A stretch of DNA of 64,000 nucleotides, taken from Vicinamibacterales bacterium. GTDB taxonomy: Bacteria; Acidobacteriota; Vicinamibacteria; Vicinamibacterales; 2-12-FULL-66-21. The stretch covers positions 39,123-103,122 of the forward strand of contig DASSPH010000061.1 in NCBI GenBank assembly GCA_035699745.1, given 5' to 3'. Numbering within the stretch: position 1 is the first letter of the stretch; every line of letters begins with the position of its first letter. The position numbers were made by a program, and so were the translations under genes. Below are positions 8,260-16,584 of this stretch, in pieces. The notes below the pieces were generated by a model. The model worked only from the letters and a program-made list of their open reading frames with translations. It was not told the origin of the DNA and did not search any database.

Positions 8260-11076
8260 GTGAATTCGGCCCTCAGGTGTCCGTCGTGCGGCGCCCCCGC
8301 CGACGCCGCGCGCGGGACGTGCCCGTCGTGCGACACGCCGCTCCCCTGGAATGCCGACGAGACGCGGCTGGCGTCACCCGATCCCGACGCGACTCGGTTG
8401 GCCGCATCGAATCGCCCCGCCGAAGCGATCGGCCACGGATCCGGCAGCCAGGTCTCCGGCGCGCCGCGAAGCGGCACCGCGCGGTCCGCACACCGCAGCC
8501 GCGGCGTGACCAGCAGCAGCGGCTGGGCCAGCAGCACCTCTGATATCGATCACGGCCGCTTCGAGCCCGGCGCGATCTTCGACGACCGGTACCGCATCCT
8601 CGGCCGTCTCGGCAAGGGCGGCATGGGCGAGGTGTATCGCGCCGACGACCTGAAGCTCGGACAGCCCGTCGCCCTGAAGTTCCTGCCCGAGGCCGTCGAC
8701 CGCGACCCGGCGCGGCTCACCCAGCTCCATACCGAAGTACGGATGGCGCGCCAGGTGTCGCATCCCAACGTCTGCCGGGTCTACGACGTCGGCGAATTCG
8801 AGGGGCACACCTTCCTCTCGATGGAATACGTCGATGGCGAGGACCTCGCCTCCCTGCTCCGCCGCATCGGCCGTTTCCCGCAGGACCGCGCCATCGAGCT
8901 CGCGCGCCAGACCTGCGCCGGCCTCGCCGCCGCGCACGACCGCGGCGTCGTCCATCGCGATCTCAAGCCGGCCAACATCATGCTCGACGGCAGCGGGCGG
9001 ATCCGCATCACCGACTTCGGCCTCGCCGGCGCCACCGGCGAGACGCTCCGCGCCGGCACGCCCGCCTACATGGCGCCGGAGCAGCTCGCCGGCGGCGAAG
9101 TCACACCGCGCAGCGACATCTACGCGCTCGGCCTCGTGCTCTACGAACTGTTCACCGGCCAGCGCGCGCTCGACGCCCCGACGATGGCGGAGCTGATCGC
9201 CCGCCGCGAACAGGGGGACATCGTCCCGCCCACGGCGCTGGTGCGCGATCTCGATGAAGGGATCGAGCGCGCGATCATGCGGTGCCTCGATCCGGATCCG
9301 GCGCGCCGGCCGCCGTCGGCGCTGGCCGTGTCGGCGGCGCTGCCGGGCGGCGATCCGCTCGCCGCGGCGCTCGCCGCCGGCCAGACCCCGTCGCCGGAGA
9401 TGGTCGCCGCGGCCGGCACCGCGGGGACGATGTCTGCCGCGGCGGCGATGACGATTGGCGCGGCGATCGTCATCGCGGGCGCGCTGCTCATCGGCCTGTA
9501 CCAGCGAGCACAATTGAGCAACATCGCGCTGCTGCCGAAACCGCCGGCGGCGCTCGCCGATCGCGCGCAGGAGATCGTCGCGAAACTGGGCTACGGCGAC
9601 AACGCCGCCGCGAGCGCGTCCGGATTTGCCACCTCGCGCGACTGGGCGAACTACATCGCCGCGACGTCGAACGATCCGTCGCGCTGGAACCGGCTGCGCG
9701 TCACCCGGCCCGAGACCTACGTGTTCTGGTACCGCACCAGTCCGCGGGTGCTGCGGCCGATCGGCGACACCAATCCCATCGAAGGCTTGAACCCGCCGAT
9801 GACCATCGCCGGCATGACGCTGGTCGTGGTCGATCCGGCAGGACGGCTGGTCGAACTGCTCGCGGTGCCCGAGCCCATTCAGCCCGACGGCGCGGCGCCG
9901 GCGCGGGCGGACTGGAACGCGTTGTTCGACGCCGCGGGGCTGCCGATCGGGTCGTTCACGCCGGTTGCGCCGCGATGGCGCCCGTCGGTGTTCGCCGACG
10001 AGCGCATGGCGTGGGAGGGCAAGCTGCCGGAGCTGCCCGACGTCACCGTCCGCGTCGAAGCGGCGGCGACGGCAGGCCGTCCCGTGTTCTTTGCCATCAC
10101 CGGCCCGTGGTCCCGCTCGCTCCGGACGCAGACCGGGACGACGCCCCCGCTGCTCAATCGCATTACCGCCGCGATCACGTCGCTCATCATGCCGTCGCTG
10201 ATGCTGGCGGGCGCGCTGCTCGCGCGCCGCAACCTGAAGTCGGGGCGCGGCGATCGGCGCGGCGCGCTCCGCGCCGCCACCGCCGTGTTCCTGCTGCTGA
10301 TGGGCGGCTGGCTGCTCGGCAACAATCACACCGGATCGCTCGCGATCGAAGTGGAGCGGATGTTCGGCGCGATCAGCGTGGGGCTGTTCAACGCCGCGCT
10401 CGTGTGGCTCGCCTATCTGGGCGTCGAACCGTACGTGCGCCGGTTCTCCGCCGACACGCTGATCGGGTGGTCCCGCCTGCTCGCCGGCAACTGGCGCGAC
10501 CCGCGGGTCGGGCGCGATGTCGCGATCGGCGTGATCGTCGGCCTCGCGATGACGGTCGTGTTCGCCGCGCACAACCTCGTGCCGCCGCTGCTCGGCCAGC
10601 CCGAGCCGATGCCGTTCGTGCCGGATCCGACGCCGCTCATCGCCGTCCGCTACGCGCTGGCGCGGATCTTCGGCCAGGTGCAGGACGCGATGACGTCGGC
10701 GATGCTCGGCCTCGGCGGGTTCGTCGTGCTGCGCATCTGGCTCGGGAACCGGCTGCTGGCCGGCGCCATCTCGGTCGTCCTCTACGTCGGCGTGGTGATG
10801 AACGGCATGTTCTCTCCGGGCTCGCCGGCCGTCGACCTCGCGTTCGGGCTGATCATCACGTCGGCGTTCGTCGGCGTGCTCGGCTGGGCGGGACTCCTGA
10901 CGGCGATCTCGACCCTCGCCACGCATTTCGTCCTGATGCGCGCACCGCTGACCGCGGACTTCTCGAGCTGGCGCGCGCCGACCTCGTTCGTGTTCCTGGG
11001 CGCGGTGCTGCTGCTCGGCGTGGGCGGCTGCTACATCGCCGCCCGCCCCGCGCCGCGCGCCGCGGCGAGGATCTGA
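8260..11076 (+). CDS. membrane Ser/Thr protein kinase with N-terminal zinc ribbon
   Basis: 938 residues from GTG 8260. An N-terminal zinc-ribbon-like motif (CPSCGAP...CPSC, 7-24) is followed by a Hanks-type kinase domain at about 108-370: glycine loop LGKGGMGEVY, Lys140 in VALKFL, catalytic HRDLKPANI with Asp234, and DFG at 252-254. All catalytic residues are intact. A transmembrane helix follows at about 390-412, then an extracytoplasmic segment of some 220 residues (possible sensor), then a multi-helix membrane domain (about 630-930) that resembles no sensor I can name. It phosphorylates Ser/Thr of cytoplasmic targets. A paralogue starts four bases downstream, so the pair is a tandem duplication in one operon. 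Confidence 0.92.
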   Translation: MNSALRCPSCGAPADAARGTCPSCDTPLPWNADETRLASPDPDATRLAASNRPAEAIGHGSGSQVSGAPRSGTARSAHRSRGVTSSSGWASSTSDIDHGRFEPGAIFDDRYRILGRLGKGGMGEVYRADDLKLGQPVALKFLPEAVDRDPARLTQLHTEVRMARQVSHPNVCRVYDVGEFEGHTFLSMEYVDGEDLASLLRRIGRFPQDRAIELARQTCAGLAAAHDRGVVHRDLKPANIMLDGSGRIRITDFGLAGATGETLRAGTPAYMAPEQLAGGEVTPRSDIYALGLVLYELFTGQRALDAPTMAELIARREQGDIVPPTALVRDLDEGIERAIMRCLDPDPARRPPSALAVSAALPGGDPLAAALAAGQTPSPEMVAAAGTAGTMSAAAAMTIGAAIVIAGALLIGLYQRAQLSNIALLPKPPAALADRAQEIVAKLGYGDNAAASASGFATSRDWANYIAATSNDPSRWNRLRVTRPETYVFWYRTSPRVLRPIGDTNPIEGLNPPMTIAGMTLVVVDPAGRLVELLAVPEPIQPDGAAPARADWNALFDAAGLPIGSFTPVAPRWRPSVFADERMAWEGKLPELPDVTVRVEAAATAGRPVFFAITGPWSRSLRTQTGTTPPLLNRITAAITSLIMPSLMLAGALLARRNLKSGRGDRRGALRAATAVFLLLMGGWLLGNNHTGSLAIEVERMFGAISVGLFNAALVWLAYLGVEPYVRRFSADTLIGWSRLLAGNWRDPRVGRDVAIGVIVGLAMTVVFAAHNLVPPLLGQPEPMPFVPDPTPLIAVRYALARIFGQVQDAMTSAMLGLGGFVVLRIWLGNRLLAGAISVVLYVGVVMNGMFSPGSPAVDLAFGLIITSAFVGVLGWAGLLTAISTLATHFVLMRAPLTADFSSWRAPTSFVFLGAVLLLGVGGCYIAARPAPRAAARI

Positions 11077-11079
11077 CCG

Positions 11080-13887
11080 ATGCCCGCCTGCCCGAGCTGC
11101 GCCGCAGAGATCCCGGACTCCGCCGCCTTCTGCCCGCGATGTTCGGCGCCGACGCCCTGGTCGTCGGACGACGTGACGCACCTGCGCACCGCGCCGGCGG
11201 CCGGACGCAAGACGGGGTCGACGACGAGCTGGCTCACCAGCACCGACGCGATCGACCACGGACGGTTTCAGCCGGGCGCGATCTTCGACGACCGCTATCG
11301 GATCATCGGACGGCTCGGCAAGGGCGGCATGGGCGAGGTCTATCGCGCCGACGATCTGAAGCTCGGACAACCCGTCGCGCTGAAGTTCCTGCCGCCGGAC
11401 GTCGACACCGATCCGGCCCGCCTCACGCAGCTCCATACCGAGGTGCGGATGGCGCGGCAGGTGTCGCATCCCAACGTCTGCCGCGTCTACGACGTCGGCG
11501 AAGTCGAGGGGCACACCTTCCTGTCGATGGAATACGTCGACGGCGAGGATCTCGCGTCGTTGATCCGCCGCGTCGGCCGGTTCCCGCAGGACCGCGGCGT
11601 CGAGCTGGCGCGGCAGATCTGCGCCGGCCTCGCCGCCGCGCACGATCGCGGCGTCGTCCATCGCGATCTCAAGCCGGCGAACATCATGCTCGACGGCGGC
11701 GGCAGGATCCGGATCACGGACTTCGGTCTGGCCGGCGCCGCTGGGGAAACGATGCGATCCGGCACGCCGGCGTACATGGCGCCGGAGCAGCTCGCCGGCG
11801 GCGAAGTCACGCCGCGCAGCGACATCTACGCGCTCGGGCTGGTGTTGTACGAGCTGTTCACCGGCCGGCGCGCCCTGGAAGGACGCAGCCTCGCGGAGCT
11901 GATCGCCAAGCGCGAGCAGGACGGCATCAGCGCCCCCTCCACGGTGATCCGCGATCTGGATCCGGCAATCGATCGCGCGATCATGCGGTGCATCGAGTCG
12001 GATCCGGCGCAGCGGCCCGCGTCGGCGCTCGCGGTGGCCGCCGCGCTTCCCGGCGGCGACCCGCTGGCCGCGGCGCTGGCTGCCGGGGAAACGCCGTCGC
12101 CCGAGATGGTCGCCGCCGCCGGAACGACCAGCGCGCTTCGTCCGGCGGGCGCGTTCCTCGGTCTGGGCGTCACCCTGGCCGCGATCGCCGCATGGGCGGT
12201 GCTGTCGGATCGGCTTCTCGTCACCAGCGTCGTCCCGCTGCCGAAGCCGCCGATCCTGCTGGCCGAACGCGCGAAGGAGATCCTGGTCTCGCTGGGACAT
12301 TCACCCGGCATCGACTCGGCGTCCGGGCTGATGCCGGCGAACTTCCTCGGCTACGGACGCCAGCGGCCGGATCTCGCGACGCGCGAACGGCTCGCGTCCG
12401 GGACGCCCGGCGCGCTGCACTTCTGGTATCGCGGCAGTCCCACGGTAATGGTTCCACCGGAAAACGAACCGAGGGTGACCACCGACCAGCCGCTCTTCAA
12501 CATCTCGGGCATGAGCCTGGTCGTCACGGACGCTGAGGGACGCCTGCAGCGGCTGTCCGTGATCCCGCCGCAGGTCGATCCGCCTTCGCCAAAAACCGGC
12601 TTCGGCGGGACAGGTCCGCTGTCGCCAAAGAACGGCTTCGGCGAGACAGGTCCGCCTTCGCCAAAGAACGGCTTCGGCGGGACAGGTCCGCTGTCGGCGC
12701 AGAACGGGGTCGCTGACGACACGAACTGGAAGGCGCTGTTCGACGCGGCCGGTCTGGACTTCGCGGCCTACACGCGCGTCGAGCCCGAGTGGACGCCGCC
12801 GCTCTACGCCGACGTCCGCGTGGCGTGGACGGGCCCGGTGCCGAACGTCCCGGGCGAAACGCTGCGCGTCGAAGCGGCCGCATACCGCGGCAAGGCGGTC
12901 TACTTCCATCAGGTCGCGCGCTGGACCACGCCGACGCGGATGCCCGCCACGATCGCCGAGCGCACGCGCGTGCGGTGGTCGTCGGCGCTGGTGCAGGTCG
13001 TCGTGCTCGCGATGTTTCTGGCCGCCGGCCTGATCGCGCGTCACAACCTGCGCAAGGGGCGGGGCGATCGGCGCGGCGCGTTCCTGCTGGCCGCCACGAT
13101 CTCGCTCGCGGCGGTCGGCGTGTGGGTCCTGGATTCGAAGCACGTGCCGGATCCCGGCATCGAGATGTCGCGCTTTTTCGTCGGCCAGCCTCTGTGGGCG
13201 GCGGGGCTGCTGTGGTTGATCTATCTCGCGCTGGAGCCGTACGTCCGCCGCTTCTGGCCGACGACGCTGGTGTCCTGGTCGCGGCTCATGGCCGGACAGT
13301 GGCGCGATCCGCTCGTCGGGCGCGACATTCTGTTCGGCGCGGCGCTGGGGGCGGTGATGACGGTGATCGGCTACTCGAGCGACTACCTCAATCTCGCGCT
13401 CGGCTATCCGACGCCGCCCGTCCTGCCCGAGCTGCGCCAGTTGCTGGGAACGCACGTGGTCATCGCGCGCCAGCTCAATCAGGTCTTCAACGCGCTGCTC
13501 AACGCCCTGTTCGCCGTCTACGGGATGGTGCTGCTGAAGATGTTCGTCAAGCGGGAGCGGGTTGCCGTCGCGGTCGCGATCCTGCTCTCGTTCCTGCTCG
13601 CGGTGCGCGGCATCTTCGACGGCGGGTCGGCGATCGTCAACGGCGCGGCGGGGTTCCTCCTGATCGCGATCATCGTGCTGACGATCGATCGGCTCGGGCT
13701 GGTCGCGACCGTCACGCTGTTCCTGGTCAACATGATGATGAACACCGCCGTGGTGACGCTCGATTCGTCCCGCTGGTTCTTCGGCAACTCGCTGCTGCTG
13801 ATCGCGATGCCGGCGGCAGTGGCGTGCTACGGCTTCTACGTCTCCCGGGGCGGCGAACCGCTCCTCGGCCGCCGCGTCCTCGACTAA
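11080..13887 (+). CDS. membrane Ser/Thr protein kinase, paralogue of the preceding gene
   Basis: 935 residues with the same architecture as its neighbour: zinc ribbon CPSC/CPRC (4-21), kinase domain (about 70-330; Lys102, catalytic Asp near 196, DFG near 214), one membrane helix, an extracytoplasmic segment, and a multi-helix C-terminal membrane domain. The kinase domains are nearly identical and the outer segments diverged, as expected if the two sense different signals. The extracytoplasmic part carries an inserted tandem repeat (residues about 501-543, unit LSPKNGFGGTGP) that the paralogue lacks. It starts four bases after the first kinase stops. A 25-bp inverted repeat follows the stop and could end transcription. 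Confidence 0.92.
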   Translation: MPACPSCAAEIPDSAAFCPRCSAPTPWSSDDVTHLRTAPAAGRKTGSTTSWLTSTDAIDHGRFQPGAIFDDRYRIIGRLGKGGMGEVYRADDLKLGQPVALKFLPPDVDTDPARLTQLHTEVRMARQVSHPNVCRVYDVGEVEGHTFLSMEYVDGEDLASLIRRVGRFPQDRGVELARQICAGLAAAHDRGVVHRDLKPANIMLDGGGRIRITDFGLAGAAGETMRSGTPAYMAPEQLAGGEVTPRSDIYALGLVLYELFTGRRALEGRSLAELIAKREQDGISAPSTVIRDLDPAIDRAIMRCIESDPAQRPASALAVAAALPGGDPLAAALAAGETPSPEMVAAAGTTSALRPAGAFLGLGVTLAAIAAWAVLSDRLLVTSVVPLPKPPILLAERAKEILVSLGHSPGIDSASGLMPANFLGYGRQRPDLATRERLASGTPGALHFWYRGSPTVMVPPENEPRVTTDQPLFNISGMSLVVTDAEGRLQRLSVIPPQVDPPSPKTGFGGTGPLSPKNGFGETGPPSPKNGFGGTGPLSAQNGVADDTNWKALFDAAGLDFAAYTRVEPEWTPPLYADVRVAWTGPVPNVPGETLRVEAAAYRGKAVYFHQVARWTTPTRMPATIAERTRVRWSSALVQVVVLAMFLAAGLIARHNLRKGRGDRRGAFLLAATISLAAVGVWVLDSKHVPDPGIEMSRFFVGQPLWAAGLLWLIYLALEPYVRRFWPTTLVSWSRLMAGQWRDPLVGRDILFGAALGAVMTVIGYSSDYLNLALGYPTPPVLPELRQLLGTHVVIARQLNQVFNALLNALFAVYGMVLLKMFVKRERVAVAVAILLSFLLAVRGIFDGGSAIVNGAAGFLLIAIIVLTIDRLGLVATVTLFLVNMMMNTAVVTLDSSRWFFGNSLLLIAMPAAVACYGFYVSRGGEPLLGRRVLD
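12580..12708 (+). repeat. in-frame 36-base tandem repeat of a palindromic unit
   Basis: Three full 36-base units (12580, 12616, 12652) and a partial fourth. Each holds an imperfect palindrome, CCGCCTTCGCCAAAG paired with GGCTTCGGCGG, followed by GACAGGT. It encodes (P/L)SPKNGFG(G/E)TGP and adds about 43 residues to the kinase without breaking the frame. The composition looks REP-like rather than protein-driven. Confidence 0.85.
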
Positions 13888-13893
13888 CCCGTC

Positions 13894-13954
13894 AAAACGG
13901 GGACAGTCCCCATTTCCGCTGACGCCCGTCGGAAATGGGGACTGTCCCCGTTTT
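13894..13954. repeat. 25-bp perfect inverted repeat, REP-like; possible two-way terminator
   Basis: Arms 13894-13918 and 13930-13954 are perfect complements (core GGGGACAGTCCCC next to CATTTCCG) with an 11-base loop. The outer ends are AAAA and TTTT, so a hairpin followed by U residues would form on either strand. It lies between the stops of kinase 2 (plus) and der (minus). The GGGGACAGTCCCC core resembles REP elements mobilised by RAYT transposases. Confidence 0.85.
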
Positions 13955-15300
13955 CAGCGGGAGCGCTTGCGGACCTGGATCCGGATGGGCGTGCCTTCCA
14001 GGCCGAAGGACTCGCGCAGCTGGTTCTTCAGGAAGCGCTCGTACGAGAAGTGGAACGTCGTCGCGACGTTGGTGAAGAACACGAACTCCGGCGGCGCGAC
14101 GCCCACCTGCGCGGCGTAGAGAATGCGAACCTCCCGCCGACCCGGGCTCGCGGGCGGATGCGCCGCCGTGACCGCCTGCACGAACCGATTGAGCTCGCCG
14201 GTCGAAATCCGCCGCAGCCGGGCGGCCGCCACCTTGTCGATCGCCTCCAGCAGTTTCGGCGTGCGCTCGCCGGTGAGCGCGGAGATGTGCAGGATCTGCG
14301 CGTAGTCCAGGAACTTCAATTGCTGCCGCAGCTTGTCGTCGAAGCCCTTCGAGAAGTCCGGACCGCGCCCCTTCATCAGGTCCCACTTGTTCACCGCCAC
14401 GATCACGCCGCAGCCGGTCTTCTCCGCCGCACCCGCAATCGTCGCGTCCTGGTCGGTCGCGCCCTCGACCGCATCCACCACCAGAACCGCCACATCCGCT
14501 TGCGCGATGGCGCGCCTGGCGATCAGCACGCTCAGCGTCTCGACGTCGCCGCCGCGGGCGACCCGGCCGGCCCGCCGGATCCCGGCAGTGTCGAGGATGC
14601 GAAACGTCCGCTTGTGCCACTTCAGGATCGAATCGACGGTGTCGCGCGTCGTCCCCGGCATGGCGCTGACGATCGACCGCTCCTCGCGCAGTAAGCGATT
14701 GACGAGAGACGACTTGCCGACGTTCGGCCGCCCCACGATGGCGACCTTCGTCTCGGGCTCCGCCGCCGGCTCGGATCCGTGGCGGCGCCCCTCGGGAAAC
14801 CGGGCGACGATCTCGTCGAGCAGATCGCCGACGCCCTGGCCGTGCTCGGCGGCAATCTCGACCACCGGCTCGAAGCCAAGCGTGTAGAACTCGACCGAGC
14901 GGCCGTGCGCGCGGCGATCGTCGGTCTTGTTGACGGCGACCACCACCGGCGCGCTCGTCGCGCGCAGCGCGCCCGCGATCTCCTCGTCCCCCGACACCAG
15001 CCCGTCGCGGCCGTCGACGACGAAGACGACAAGGTCCGCCGACTCAATAGCTTTGCGCCCCTGTTCGACGACGAGCGCGTGGAGCGGATCGGCGCTGGCG
15101 CCGAACATCCCGCCGGTGTCGACGACGGAGAACGCCGCTCCCTGCCAGGTCGCCGGCTGCGCGATCGTGTCGCGCGTCGTCCCCGCCACCGGCGCGACGA
15201 TCGCGCGGCGCGTATCGGTGATCCGGTTGAACAGCGTGGACTTCCCGACGTTGGGGCGGCCCACCAGCACGACCGTTGGAAGTCGGCCCGGCCGCGTCAT
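13954..15300 (-). CDS. der: ribosome-biogenesis GTPase Der
   Basis: 448 residues, the usual Der length. Two G domains in tandem: the first with VGRPNVGKST at 13-22, DTGG at 61-64 and NKTD at 124-127; the second with VGRPNVGKSS at 189-198, DTAG and NKWD further on. A KH-like C-terminal domain follows (about 355-448, ending KKRSR-like basic residues). Der binds the 50S subunit and is needed for its late assembly. The stop codon abuts a large inverted repeat. The upstream side is the divergent HU gene. Confidence 0.97.
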   Translation of the reverse strand: MTRPGRLPTVVLVGRPNVGKSTLFNRITDTRRAIVAPVAGTTRDTIAQPATWQGAAFSVVDTGGMFGASADPLHALVVEQGRKAIESADLVVFVVDGRDGLVSGDEEIAGALRATSAPVVVAVNKTDDRRAHGRSVEFYTLGFEPVVEIAAEHGQGVGDLLDEIVARFPEGRRHGSEPAAEPETKVAIVGRPNVGKSSLVNRLLREERSIVSAMPGTTRDTVDSILKWHKRTFRILDTAGIRRAGRVARGGDVETLSVLIARRAIAQADVAVLVVDAVEGATDQDATIAGAAEKTGCGVIVAVNKWDLMKGRGPDFSKGFDDKLRQQLKFLDYAQILHISALTGERTPKLLEAIDKVAAARLRRISTGELNRFVQAVTAAHPPASPGRREVRILYAAQVGVAPPEFVFFTNVATTFHFSYERFLKNQLRESFGLEGTPIRIQVRKRSR

Positions 15301-15355
15301 CGCTTGGTGAAGTGGAGTCTAGAGGACATGTCAGAAAGTGCAGTTAGGGCGAAGC

Positions 15356-15384
15356 TTGACAGCGTAAGTGACGATATATATGAT
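15356..15384 (+). promoter_or_regulatory. near-consensus sigma-70 promoter for the HU gene
   Basis: TTGACA at 15356-15361, a 17-base spacer, and TATGAT at 15379-15384: a full -35 and a five-of-six -10 in an AT-rich island within GC-rich DNA. An AGGAG ribosome site (15399-15403) stands ten bases before the ATG at 15413. Confidence 0.85.
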
Positions 15385-15412
15385 ATTTACACTTCCCTAG
15401 GAGCCAGTAAGC

Positions 15413-15685
15413 ATGATCAAGGTCGACATCGTCAACGAGGTGTCGCGCGTTGCCGACATCACCAAGGTCAAGGCCGAGGTGGCTGTCGACGCGGTGTTCG
15501 AGGCGATGCGGATCTCCATGCAGCGCGGCGAGCGCATCGAGCTGCGGGGCTTCGGGGTGTTTCAGGTGAAGCCGCGGAAGCGCGGAATCGGCCGCAATCC
15601 CCGTACAGGTAAGGAAGTTCGCATTCCTCCCGGCCGCACCATCCGCTTCAAGCCCGGCAAGGACCTCCAGAATATCGGAGGTTGA
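15413..15685 (+). CDS. HU/IHF-family DNA-bending protein
   Basis: 90 residues, full HU/IHF length. The start MIKVDIVNEVSRVADITKVK and the arm region (FGVFQVKPRKRGIGRNPRTG then KEVRIPPGRTIRFKPGK) match the family, with the intercalating proline in the arm (RNPRTG) conserved. It works as a dimer that bends and wraps DNA. A strong promoter and good ribosome site fit an abundant protein. Its stop overlaps the TTG start of the next gene (TTGA), so the membrane protease behind it is probably co-translated at a lower level. HU versus IHF-alpha cannot be settled by eye. Confidence 0.95.
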   Translation: MIKVDIVNEVSRVADITKVKAEVAVDAVFEAMRISMQRGERIELRGFGVFQVKPRKRGIGRNPRTGKEVRIPPGRTIRFKPGKDLQNIGG

Positions 15686-16584
15686 CCGTTTTCCCGCCGG
15701 CTCTCCCTCCTCGCCGGTTCCAGCACCGGTGGTGGGTGCACATCCTCCTCTTCCTGGCCACGGTCGTGACCACGACGGCGGTCGGCGCCGACCATTATCT
15801 CTCGTTCACGTCGCAGTTCGGGACGCGCGACGTGGCCGTGAGCTGGGATCTTCTGTGGCCGGCGCTCGCCTACAGCGCGGCGGTGCTCTCGATCCTCGGC
15901 GCCCACGAGATGGGCCACTACCTCGCGTGCCGCTGGTACCAGGTCGACGCGACCCTTCCCTACTTCCTGCCGTTCATCTCTCTCTCGGGGACGATGGGGG
16001 CGGTGATCAAGATCCGCGAGGCCTTCCCGACGCGCGCGGCGCTGTTCGACATTGCCGTGGCCGGCCCGATCGGCGGCTTCGTCGTGCTCGTGCCGCTGCT
16101 GTTCTGGGGCATGGGCCTGTCGAACGTCATCCCGGTGCCCGCCGACATGAACGGCTGGTCGCTGGGCGAGCCGCTGCTCTTCCGGCTGGCGGCGTGGCTG
16201 CAGTTCGGCCAGATCGCGGACGGCTACTCGGTCAACATCCACCCGATCGTGTTCGCCGCCTGGTTCGGCATGCTGGCGACGGCGTGGAACCTGCTGCCGT
16301 TCGGCCAGCTCGATGGCGGGCACATCACCTACGCCACGCTGGGGGACCGCGCGAGCTTCTTCTCGTACGCCACCGTCGCCGCCGCGGTGGCGATGTGCTT
16401 CGTGTCCTACAGCTGGATCGCGATGACGGTGATGATGATCGCGATGCTGTTCCTGCTCGGCCCGCGCCATCCGCGGGTCATCGACGAGCACGAGCCGCTC
16501 AGCGGGGCGCGCTTCGCGCTGGCGGTGTTCGCGCTGGTGATGTTCATCATCTGCTTCACGCCCACGCCGATCGATCCGCTATAA
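15682..16584 (+). CDS. site-2 protease family (M50) membrane metalloprotease
   Basis: 300 residues from TTG 15682, overlapping the HU stop by four bases. The zinc-binding motif HEMGHY sits in a membrane helix at about 74-79, preceded by ALAYSAAVLSILGA. A second conserved site, NLLPFGQLDGGH (about 203-214), supplies the third zinc ligand Asp. Six or so helices. This class of small M50 proteins cuts substrates within the membrane; it lacks the PDZ domain of RseP, so it is of the compact type found in Acidobacteria and cyanobacteria. Its stop overlaps priA tail to tail by six bases. Confidence 0.92.
   Translation: MTVFPPALPPRRFQHRWWVHILLFLATVVTTTAVGADHYLSFTSQFGTRDVAVSWDLLWPALAYSAAVLSILGAHEMGHYLACRWYQVDATLPYFLPFISLSGTMGAVIKIREAFPTRAALFDIAVAGPIGGFVVLVPLLFWGMGLSNVIPVPADMNGWSLGEPLLFRLAAWLQFGQIADGYSVNIHPIVFAAWFGMLATAWNLLPFGQLDGGHITYATLGDRASFFSYATVAAAVAMCFVSYSWIAMTVMMIAMLFLLGPRHPRVIDEHEPLSGARFALAVFALVMFIICFTPTPIDPL

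Noticed and set aside
8374..12300. Open minus-strand frame of 1308 codons opposite the two kinases
   Set aside because: It mirrors the kinase codons, is extremely rich in Arg, His, Asp and Gln, shows no domain, and crosses the junction of two well-supported genes.
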